Of a stretch of 64,000 bases of DNA, positions 30,391-40,700 are shown piece after piece. Position numbers and translations under genes: made by a program. The number at the start of each line of letters is the position of its first letter. The first letter of the stretch is position 1. The notes below the pieces were generated by a model. It did not search any database. It saw only the letters and a list, made by a program, of their open reading frames with translations, and was not told where the DNA came from. The stretch comes from Hydractinia symbiolongicarpus. Its lineage: Eukaryota > Cnidaria > Hydrozoa > Anthoathecata > Hydractiniidae. The DNA lies in NCBI RefSeq assembly GCF_029227915.1, contig NC_079887.1:10974001-11038000 (forward strand). The letters run 5' to 3'.

Positions 30391-31179
30391 TTAACATCCT
30401 TTTCTTTCCTCCGTTCAGATATTTCTCTGACTTTTGGTTTTTCCTTATACGGAAGATTTTTTTTTTGGATCCTTGAGCAGCGAAAAAAAAAATTTATCCT
30501 GTTTTTTTCGACTGTTGTTAGTGCAATTCACAACAGCGCACCAAGACATTATTCTGCCTCTCAACCTTACTGAATGTGCGATCTGAGTCTAATCTCTCTG
30601 TGGCGGGACATCTAGTGAAGAGGAATCTAATTTTTAATTATTGATTGGTTGTCTTTAGAGTAGCTGAAACAACTATGCAACCCTAAGGCTAAAGTCATAT
30701 TGAACTTCAAGTTTATTAGCGAAAGCTTCTTACTTAGGTTCGTACAGAATTAGCACAGTGTGTGTTTACCTTAAGGTGTAGACACATCTCTCGCCTTCGA
30801 TTTTTTAATTCCATATGAATAATTCATAAAAAGCGGTCTTTCACAATTCAGGGGGTAAAATTACCAAAATTTTTAAACATATAATAAAATATCAGCCCTG
30901 GCCCACGTTTTATCTATTTTGGTCAGTTCGGCGCGCTCCAGGTAAATACGTCACACGCGACATATTATTTCAGCCTCGCTTTAGTGCCTATCATCCGCCA
31001 TCCATATAAACAATCGAAGCGAGAGACCGCATGCTTTTTTTGTAAACAAGAATGAGATATTGTTCAGTTGGTGTTAGGAAAGAAAACAAATAATTATTTA
31101 ATTATTTTATAGAAATCAGTTCCAAATAAGAATTTTTTGTCAAAATTTTAGTTGATTTTTAATCGGACAGTACCTTTAA

Positions 31180-32840
31180 AAAGTGGTCTGTTTATACTTT
31201 TAAAATTTTTAGTTTTGTTAAAGTTTGATATTTTCAAAGCATTTGATTTGTTTTTCAAGATACTTTATATGTTTCCAAAAAATTTTGCACTTCTGTGGGT
31301 TTCTTTTTTTTTCACAAAACTGGATCTGGATCTTAAATGCAAAGTTTAATTCAGCGAGTCTTAAAAATCTTAAAATTTCATTTCGGGTAAAACTCCATGT
31401 AAGAACGACAAAATTTTATAATCTCTCATTTCGGGTAAATCTAATGTCGGGTCCATGTAAATGCCACCTTTTACAGATTTGTGGCAGGCCCTGAAAAACC
31501 TTTGAATCGAGACAGTGAGACAGTGCTGTGAGAAGTCCTGGTGGAGTAGTCCTGGAGAATCAATGTTTTATCTATGTTACAGTTATATCGTGGTAGCTAG
31601 GTGGATAAGTCATAAGCAATTTATCTTTAAGATCACAGGTTAACAGTTAACCTTTTTGGTATGAGAGGGAAAGGCATGAAATGCGTGGAGCAAATTTACA
31701 AATATCTGTGAAACAATTGCTACCTTGTTATGAGAGTAACTATTAATATTTTTATGACGTCAAAATTTATTAGGCATTGATCGAAACTATGATCAGGTAT
31801 AGAACTAAACCCTTTAAAATGAAGTATGAAAAAAATTCTCATGAATTGATAAAATCATGCTGGTATGAAAGTATTACGGAGTTTGCTTTTATATTCTGGA
31901 AGAGTTATACCACCTGTTTAATCTGTTTTCATGATATTTGTGATATTTTGCTAGATAGCTAGATCAAAATACTGAGAAAAAGAGAACAAAAAGATGTCGT
32001 CAGCAGTTAATTCATTCCTTTTGCCTCATAAAATCTCGCCTAATTAATTAATATATCTGTCATAAAGTATGAAGCAGTTACGCCTCCCCATACCTACATA
32101 TGATGAAAACAAAACATACCACGTACAATTCCGTCTGATTTTGTTTTGTATGAATGTTTAAATGTATTTGGCGCCTTATTTATTATGTCGTAAGAATTAA
32201 AAAGCGAATTCGCCATTGAATTTGCCGTTCAATTCGATTCGTGAAAATCCCCCTTTATAGTAACTTTTGAATTGCCGATACGAAATAAGATGTGTTAAAC
32301 AAATATTTGCTCGAATATTTCCAATCAACTCCTACAACACAGAAATTTCATTTTTATGTAAGTAATTGCCCAAAAAAACTTTCAACATTTTCTAGCAAAA
32401 AAAAAAAAAAATCAAACTTTGATACCCCATCTGAAACAAAAGTTATCAAAAAGTCGATAGAACACGGCTTCTACTGGACGCTACGTAAATACCGCTAACT
32501 AGTAGGTTCGATACTAATAATTTCTAGCATTCGCGCTACAGGCTGTATAAAACCCAACTAGAAAACATGTCGGCGTCCCTTGGTGTATGGCACTAATCTC
32601 GTCCCTGGGACTTTTTATTTTTTTAATTTTCTTTACATTGAAAAAATTAAAATTGTATTTGCCCTTACGTCGTTGGTTTTTTATATAAATGTAATTTTCG
32701 GTTGTAACATTAAATTCCAGATTAAAGGGGAACAAATTCTAAAGTGTCGCTCTTCGCACAACATCACAAATATTTCTCACTTCGAGGTACAACTACGAAT
32801 GAATTTACAAAGAATTTGAACACTTTAGTTTTTCTATGCG
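31180..32840. other. Spacer, no gene recognised
   Basis: AT-rich sequence with a poly-A run near 32398-32411. Several short frames have no recognisable domain. The 3'UTR of the minus-strand cysteine-rich gene should occupy the right edge (possible polyA signal complement TTTATT near 32617). Confidence 0.5.
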
Positions 32841-33320
32841 TTACTTTTGGTTGTTACTTCTCTTTATGCAAGGAAAAGTTGGACATCTTTTCGAAGCGTC
32901 TTCTTTACAACACATACTTCCAATATTCAAATTGCTTCCGTCACATGTTTCATCTTGCACACGATACATGAACGCTTGCTTTTCCTTTTTCCATTTACAA
33001 CAATACATTCCGAAAAAATAAGGATATGGAAAATCTGGTGGGCACCGGTTCTTACCATTTCTTATTTCATCATTATCCGTGCATGCAGAGAAGGGACATT
33101 GAACGAATTTATTATCTAGACAACACTCACTCTTCGACGATAAACCGCTTCCATCGCAAAGGTTATCTGGATTATCTCTGTGTTCAAATACTGTTTTCTC
33201 TTTCTTAAATTGACAGCAGTATTTTCCATTAAAATACGCGTATGGATATCTAATAGGACAGTTCGTAGTTTTTATTCCAAAAACAGTAAAGGAGAGTACG
33301 ACGAGTGTTAAGAACAACAT
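32841..33320 (-). CDS. Secreted cysteine-rich protein with two repeated domains
   Basis: Single-exon 159-residue protein. Residues 1-18 are a hydrophobic signal peptide (MLFLTLVVLSFTVFG). Two copies of a ~65-residue repeat follow (about 20-80 and 90-152), each with the order CPxxxPYxYFxGxYCCxxKKEKxxFxxR, xCDGSxLxxxSxCC, then CPxxxC. This gives eight spaced cysteines per repeat with adjacent CC pairs, so a disulfide-bonded extracellular fold is expected. I do not recognise a named family. The pattern resembles small cysteine-rich modules seen in cnidarian secretomes, but function (matrix, mucus, venom-like or defence) is unknown. Start chosen as the only Met before the signal peptide. Confidence 0.8.
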   Translation of the reverse strand: MLFLTLVVLSFTVFGIKTTNCPIRYPYAYFNGKYCCQFKKEKTVFEHRDNPDNLCDGSGLSSKSECCLDNKFVQCPFSACTDNDEIRNGKNRCPPDFPYPYFFGMYCCKWKKEKQAFMYRVQDETCDGSNLNIGSMCCKEDASKRCPTFPCIKRSNNQK

Positions 33321-33770
33321 ATCAATGTAATTTTAAGCTCACAAAGAACGCACGTAAGACAAGCGTACAAGAAAAATTCACGGCAACCATACATAATTAT
33401 CTGGCCATACTTGTACGTTTATCTTACACATGGTTTTAATGTTTTAAATTTTTCACTAATTGTTATGAGACTTAAAGGGTTGTCACTTACGCTGTTGTTT
33501 TTAACTTCACTGAATTACTTGAGTGAGTCACATGTGGAAGATTTGTTAAGGTGGCAGTAACCCTTTTATGGCTGTCCAAATAGCTGAATTATTTACTAAC
33601 TGTTTTATTTATACCATTTTTTTATATATATTTTTAAAAAATATAGGGCTTAATACATAATAATGTGATTTTAACTTAACACTAAAATTGCTGAGTCAGC
33701 AGATATTTCTATTTAAGAACATATTATAAACAAGAAAAAATTGGTTTCTACGAGCTCCAACTTTTTAAAA
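33321..33770. other. Spacer upstream of the cysteine-rich gene
   Basis: Contains the promoter side of the minus-strand gene and an inverted copy of a dispersed repeat tail (AAGGTGGCAGTAACCCTTTT, 33549-33568). No gene recognised. Confidence 0.5.
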
Positions 33771-34052
33771 TACAGTAGACTCCCGGTTATTCGAAGCCTC
33801 AAGGGGGATAAGAATTTACTTCGAATAACCGGGAGTTCGAATAACTGAAAAATTCGTTTTCCCGCCTGATTTTCAACTTAACCTTAATCGGATGGACTTT
33901 TCTTAAGTAATTGAGGCATTGTGGTTCAGTTGAGCGTGTAAACACAAAGAATTTTTACTTTTTGAAGAAAGAATAAATTTGAACAAATTGTTAACAGGTT
34001 TTAAAATATGAAAGTTATAAAGAAAATGTATCTAGTAAATACAAGGAGTTCA

Positions 34053-34173
34053 ACTCTTAAAAAAATCTTTAATGCTACATTGTTTTTTACTATCGATGTA
34101 GTGTTTTTGACATGTACGTGTTATCATGTTTAACTGCTTTCTGATTTCAAGAACATTCTCGTCAAACAAAGAC
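34053..34173 (-). pseudogene. Tigger transposase, C-terminal end (cut off by insertion)
   Basis: Minus-strand codons read SLFDENVLEIRKQLNMITR, about ten further residues, then a KKQCSIKDFF-type terminus and stop. Such an xI.DFF tail is typical of Tigger transposase C termini. The segment continues in frame the transposase part that stops at 42762-42770 once the intervening element and one copy of CATCTTTCC are discounted. Confidence 0.75.
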
Positions 34174-34432
34174 CATCTTTCCCAACCTCGTCCCCAGGAC
34201 CTCTTTTCGCTTTTTTGATATCGGGGATGGCGCGAAGAAGAAGGCCCTGGACCCGGCCGCTTTCTACACCCAGAAATCTTGGGTGTAGACTGCAGCGTCA
34301 GCACTTTTGCTAAATGTCGACAGTTCTTTATATGGATATGTGACATCCATATTTGGAGTAAAACTAAGAATTTAAAATTATTTCAAAAAGTGAACGGCGA
34401 GTTAAAGTGTTAAAAGGGTTCCGTTTTTCAAA

Positions 34433-35967
34433 ATGGACAAGATATTGCAATTATTTTGTAGATTGCAACAAACTTTTTTAATTAATAACATAAATAATAT
34501 TATCTTAAAGCCACAGCAAGTTAAATGTTTCAAGCTTCTTTTAAATGGATATGATGTTATTGGTGTTTTACCTACTGGATTTGGGAAATCCTTGTTGTTT
34601 CATTTGTTGGCAGACTTTTTGCCAAGAAAGAGTGACCAAAATATAGTATTGGTGGTGTGCCCTCTTAATTCTATCATAGAGGACCAGTTGAAAGTTTTAG
34701 AAGTGAGAGGTATTGGTGCTGGGGTGCTTCATTTGGAGCAAACAGTTGTGCCTGAAAATTGTTTTCGTGTGATGAGAATGGTGAGCCTGAAATACCAATT
34801 TCAATTAAAAATGGCGAATTGAAACTAGTATTTGCTCACCCAGAATCTCTGCTTAGTGTCAGAGGACGAGAATTGCTAAAAAGTTCTGTTTACCAAGAAA
34901 ATGTTGTCAGTTGTGTTATAGATGAAGCACATTGTGTAAGCATGTGGTAAGTGAATCATTTTTTTTTGTGTTTTTTTTTTTAAAAAAAAGACAGGGCTGG
35001 CGAACACTTTTATGCTAGAAACGAATTTTAAAATGTTTGGTATGCGACAATGTAAAACTTTATTTTGGATGTTGTCTCCACTTCACGAATCAATTCGCCT
35101 ACCCTGACTTTGTCACTGGTGAACTCAAGCTTCCAGTGTGTATTTTTAATTATTATATATAAACAAAATATTTTTTCTCTCTCTACTTAAAACTACATAC
35201 ATACATACAATATATTATAAATAAAACTATGCCGTTCAAGTATATTCATAAATTTAAAACTTTGTATATTGCTACATAAAATAACATATATTATATATAA
35301 TGTGTATCTTCAAAAAATATAAAATTTGAATGTGCTTTATTTGATTTATATGGGTGGGGATTTCCGAAAAATTTTTAGTGGCACTTTTCCCGGATGCTGT
35401 TACATTGGCTCTAACCGCTACTGCTACATCAGACACTGTAGAATATTTGATTAAATCGCTCGCCCTTATTACGTATAAAGTCATTGCTGTATCGCCAAAT
35501 CGAAAAAATGTGTATTTAAACATACAAAGACGCCCAAACTCTAACTTGAGTTTGAAGGATTTGAAGTTATTCTCAAACCGTTGGCTGAAAAATTAAACGT
35601 GCAAAGAGAACACTATCCCATGACAATAATTTACATGCATTTAAGATATTGTGGGTATGGGTACAATTTATTTGAAAATGTTATAAGAAATCATTATGTT
35701 GGTGACAATATTTGTCCTAGAGCAAGATTGTTTGCACAGTTTCATGCTTCTTGTACTACACAAATGAAAGAGGATATATTGAAGGAGTTAAAGAAGTCAG
35801 ATTCACGAATTAGAGCAGTATTTGCTACAACTGCTCTAGGTATGGGTGTTGATGCTCCAAATATATCTAATATTATTCACATAAGTCCTCCATCAACATT
35901 GGAGTCATTGGTCTTTTTTGAAGGAGACAAACAAATGCCAAGCTTGTTTAGTCGGATTTGCAGCTAA
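34433..35967 (+). pseudogene. RecQ-family DNA helicase, transposon copy 1 (decayed)
   Basis: 3'-5' SF2 helicase. Exon 1 (34433-34946) has the Q-motif side KPQQVKCFKLL, Walker A GVLPTGFGKS and DEAHC (motif II) before a TG/GTAAGT donor at 34946/34947. A frameshift near 34755 separates PENCF from the DENGEPEIP...LVFAHPESLL frame. After the intron, ALTATAT (motif III) and SPNRKNVYLNI appear at 35396-35530, another frameshift lies near 35560-35580, then YCGYGYN...FHASCTTQMKEDIL...TALGMGVDAPNISNIIHISPPST. The motif VI arginine finger region (GRAGR in copy 2) is lost and the frame ends at 35967. Aligns along its length with the copy at 60940-62554. Confidence 0.8.
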
Positions 35968-36244
35968 ATGCAAAATGTTTGCATGAGATAAATTACACCT
36001 TTTTTATATATAAGCCTAGTGTATTTTGAGCACAGCCTTAACATATGCTTACTTTTTCTTATATATGCTTATGATGCTTACATTTTTGACACACCAAATC
36101 TATTTTGGTTTGGAAAGAGACATTGGTGTTCTTGATATTTTGTTCCTTTTTATTTTTTTAATTTTTCTGTAAACTTTTAGGAAAATTTTATGTTCTATAA
36201 TTTTTTTTAGATAAATATGAAAGTATATATATGTTAAACCTTAC

Positions 36245-37307
36245 CTGTTTGCTGCATCCACCTTCAATCAGCAAAACACTATTGATTCTCTGAATTAAAC
36301 TGAGTTCATGCCATCTGTTTTTCATCAAGATTGCATATAAAAAACAATACTGTATTTTTAGCTCATTCAGAGAGTCAGCAATATCACATGATTTACCTGA
36401 CAAAGTATTGAAAATGTCAACAACAAAAGGAAAATTACCACTTAATTCCTTCCACAATTCATCTGTTGTATGGCTTGACAACTGTGTATAATCCTTACTA
36501 AGTAATACAGATGAGTTGCCTTTCCTTTTACACAGTTTCTTGCCAGCATTATTGATTTTAGTTGTTATGTCCTTTTTGAGTAATATATTCATTTGCAGTA
36601 CTTGTGTGATAACATGTGATAAAGCAGATGGCTGATTGGTATGGATTGCTCTCTCAATGGCATTTTGCTGATATATATTAAAAGGTTCAGATGAAAGTTT
36701 GTCACTGTCTTTATTATATACAGATTTAATATTTATTGTTGATGTGTTGTTGTAAATATTCTGTGTTGCTATATTGTTGTTTGATTTTTCTTCAGATTTA
36801 TTGTCAGAAACAGACATTTGTAACCTTTCTTGGTTGATTTAAACAATGTGTAGTGTCCAATAACACCTTTTTTTTTGTCCTGGTCTTTCCTGGGTGAAAA
36901 AGTGTTCAGCCGCTTAATGGAAACTTTTTGTCGGAGCTCGATTTGATTAGTTTGACATGACCTTCGAAATTCCCACATTTTATTTATAAACGTGTGACAG
37001 TTTCTACATATTAACTTTGTTAAAAAATCCTCTTGTGTAATATCAAGTCCACATGTTCTAATAATTTTTTGTTGCTATTGTTTTTCTTTTGCTTTATTTG
37101 AAAATATATTCACCATATGCTTTTTTTGGAAGGCTTTGGCACATACCCAGCAATGACATTCATCGTATTCTTTTCGTACATATAACTTCTTTGGTGTAGT
37201 TTGTACCTAAAAATATAATAAAAATTTTTTCCTTAATTTTAAAAAAAATGTAAGCTAGTTATAGGCAAAAAGTATATATACTTTACCTTCTTATTTTCTT
37301 TGTTCAT
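36245..37307 (-). pseudogene. ZAD-like zinc-binding protein, transposon copy 1 (decayed, truncated)
   Basis: Starts at ATG 37307 with a 7-codon exon (MNKENKK, 37307-37287) and GT donor; the next exon begins at 37206. It carries C-x2-C (CHCWVC), 44 residues, C-x2-C (ICRNC), the spacing of a ZAD (zinc-finger-associated) domain. An in-frame TAG lies between the two Cys pairs (after KAKEKQ), and a frame change follows near 36840 next to an A9 run. The later part (SALSHVITQVLQ...LCKRKGNSSVLL...ELWKELSGNFPFVVDI...LIQRINSVLLIEGGCSKQ) ends at a GT donor (36243-36244) with no further exon visible before the helicase. Homologous to the gene at 62510-63350. May be the N-terminal part of the element's transposase. 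Confidence 0.65.
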
Positions 37308-37385
37308 TCTGAATTAAGTTTTTGGGATTACCAATTTGAAAATACCTTGTAGAGTACACAAACCTACTATTTCTAGCTATATTAC

Positions 37386-37524
37386 TGTAGTGTCGGAGAC
37401 TGCATATATACAGACTGTTATATATTTGTATATGTAAGGCACGGAGTGAAGTGTACATAGCCTCTTTGTATTTAACTATATTACGAGACACACGTGTTAT
37501 TTCTTGTCCTGCTGGTATCTCTCA
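37386..37524 (+). repeat. 5' LTR of the gypsy element
   Basis: 139 bp, TG...CA-type ends, same as the 3' LTR at 42097-42235 by eye. Unusually short for an LTR. Confidence 0.93.
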
Positions 37525-37785
37525 TTTGGCGACGAGGATTGGATTTTATACAAAGAAAATTTACCACAACATTTCAGAAACATTGTCAGATAAGTACAAA
37601 TACGTTTTCAACCTTGTACTGAATTCTTGTACCGTTTGGAAGAAAACTGTTACGCTCAAGCTGCGTCGCTCGCCAGGAGCCACCTCCGCCATTTTTTTTG
37701 TACTACGGCTACGACTTTACGTAGGACATCACCACGCTCAACCAAATTAGGCTTCAAGTGTTGTGTGCGTAAAACATAAACAAAT

Positions 37786-40700
37786 ATGGCGCATGCCTTA
37801 GCGAATCTTCGCTCGTGTGTGCAAGAATTTCAACTACAGGATCACGAAGAAACTACTTCAAACATACACAAGCGTTGGTGTATGTGGGTAGAAAATTTGG
37901 AATATTGTTTTACTTTTGAAGGACTAGATACAGTACCGACAGAAGATGGGGCTGTCTCACCAGAAGTTAAGAAAAAAGCAGCGCTCCTAGCCTTAGGCGG
38001 CCATCAGTTGCGGGAGCTCTACAACACCCTCGAAGATACAGGGACGACATACACTGAGGCAAAGAGGAAGATCGAAGAGCATTTCAAAGGTTCAAAGAAT
38101 CTCACTGCAGAAAGATACAAATTTTTCTGCATGAGACCACTCTCAACTCAAGAAACTCATGATCAATGGGTTACTCGTTTAAAGACTAAAGCAAGAGACT
38201 GTGAATTTGATCAAATGAACATGAAGGAAGCAATTAAGTTGGTGGTTACTCTACACACACCGATTCCTAAATTGCAAACAGCTGTCATAAGAGATGATAT
38301 GACTTTCGAGCAAATGATGAAACTGGCACAATCTATGGAGCTGGCTCACCGAGAAGTTAGCTACATGAAGGCAAACACGATGGAACCTCATAATACTCAT
38401 TCGGCGGAGAATATCGACCTTAACAAATTGGCACATTATGCTGATCAGCAAGGTATGCGGCTGGCACCAAAGAAGCCTGCCAACAAATCAACAAAAATGG
38501 TTGAGTTGTGTCGTTATTGTGGAGAAACGACACCACACAAAGGAAGTTGCAAAGCAAGAGGTGCCACATGTAATAACTGTGGCAAGAAAAATCATTTTTC
38601 ACGAGTTTGTGAAAGCAAGAAAGTCAACTTGCTTATTGCACAGCCAGGACCACAAGGAGGGTCATTTTACGAATATGGGGCAACAGAAATTAAACTTGAT
38701 GCAGTGACGGAGAAGCTACGAACCACCTGTGAAAACTATCCATCCACTGTAATCGAGGTAAACATCGACAACACCAGGATCACTATGCAAGTAGATTCGG
38801 GGGCAGATGCAAATGTAATTCCATGGAATGTTTATGAAGAACACTTAAAACACATTCCTCTTCGATCAACCAAGGCAAAACTGCAACCATACAACTCAGT
38901 TACATTACCAATCAAGGGGGCGTTTGAGGCACAAATCACTGCCAACAACAACAACAATGTCCAGGCTACCTTTTATGTAACAGAGGGAGCTGCTGCACAA
39001 AGTTTAATGGGCAAATACACAGCTTTCGATTTAGATGTATTGGCTATCAATGTAAATCACCTTGACAACCAACAAACTGTAAAACAGGTACACACCAAAG
39101 TACAACATCTAGATTATAGAGAAATGGCCAAACATCTAACTCCCATAGAGACATCGGTTGAACTTGAAAAGCAGCTTGAAGTCACAACACACAATCAAGA
39201 ACAGAAGGTTGATGCAATTATGCACCACTTTGATGTAGTATTCAATGGCATTGGGAAGCATAAATATCGTCAGGTTCACCTTCATATTGATGAAACAGTT
39301 TGCCCAGTTGTGCAAGCGCAACGTCGTATTCCGTTTGCACACCGTGAAAAGTTGGAGACTCTGTTACAGGAGCTGGAAAAGGAAGATGTCATTGAACGGG
39401 TAGAGGGACCAACTGACTGGGTCTCCAACATTGTCATAACACCAAAAGCCGATCCATCACAAATTAGAATGAGTATTGACATGACTACCGCCAATAAAGC
39501 AATTCAACGCACGCGTCATGTCATACCAACGATTGAGGAACTTAGATACAGAATGAATGGGGCATGCCATTTTTCTAAGCTGGACATGAACCATGGTTAT
39601 AATCAATTTGAAATTGATGACTCATCTCGATACGTCACAGTGTTTTACACTCATAAAGGCCTACGTCAATTCAAGCGACTCAACTTTGGAACCAATTCAG
39701 CTGCAGAAGTATTCCATGACGAAATGACTAACACTTTAGCTGACATCCAACAGGCTGCTAACATCTATGATGACATCATTGTATTTGGTCGTACTCAACG
39801 AGAACATGATTTAACATTAATCCAGGTTCTACAACGACTAGCAGACTGTGGATTAACATTAGGACGATCCAAATGTCAACTTAATGTGACATCTGTTAAA
39901 TTTTTTGGTTTAATATTCTCGGCTAGTGGTATATCACCGGATCCTGCCAAGGTGACTGCGCTTGATGCCATGACAGCACCTTCAAATGCAACGGAAGTGA
40001 GATCCTTTCTAGGCATGACCAATTTCAGCTGTACCTTTATTCCTGGTTATGCCAACATTACTGCACCTTTACGACAACTAACATGTAAAGGCCAAGTTTT
40101 TGAGTGGACAGATGAGTGCAACACTGCATACAACAAGCTCAAGGAAGTTTTGAAGCAACACACAACAATGGCTTATTTTGATCCCTGTAAGGACACCAAG
40201 CTTATTGTAGACGGATCGAAGAAGGATGGTCTTGCTTCCATCCTTGCCCAGAGAGATCCTCAAGACAACATCTTTAAGCCTATTCGTTATGACAGTAGAG
40301 CTACTACACCTACCGAAAGGAATTACTCACAACTAGAGATTGAAAGCCTTGCTCTCGTTTTTGGAACAATGAAGAACCACATATATCTGTATGGGCTTCC
40401 CCAATATACTGCCAGTACAGATCATCAACCTTTACTAGCCTTGTATAAGCAAACGAAGCAGGACATGCCAGCACGTATTCTGAGGCATAAACTAAAACTA
40501 CAAGGCTACAATTTCCAGCTAATACACGAACCTGGTTCAGTCAACCCATCTGATTATCTTTCTCGCCATCCACAGCAAAAGCAGGCTCCATCCCAACAAG
40601 AAAGTGAATTTCCTTTATACTTAGTCACCAATGCTGTCATGAGAAGTGATTCAGCTATTACCACTGATATGATTGTGCAAGCAACGTTGGAAGATCCCAC

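Larger units (their letters stand above)
28583..31175. mobile_element. TTAA-flanked inverted-repeat DNA transposon with P2X7-C-like fragment
   Basis: Termini AGGTACTGTCCGATTAAAAA at 28583-28602 and its reverse complement ending at 31175 (GGACAGTACCT) are flanked by TTAA at 28579-28582 and 31176-31179. Subterminal sequences also pair: TGTGACGTAGTTACCTGG near 28796 versus the inverse of CCAGGTAAATACGTCACA near 30939-30956. TTAA duplications are known for piggyBac and Kolobok superfamilies; I see no transposase, so assignment is open. The interior holds the P2X7-C-like pieces and a nested transposon (29100-30152). Length is 2.6 kb with nesting, about 1.5 kb without. Confidence 0.75.

Noticed and set aside
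34433-35967. Host RecQ/BLM/WRN gene
   Set aside because: Enclosed by transposon termini, decayed, and has a close second copy in the same mobile context.
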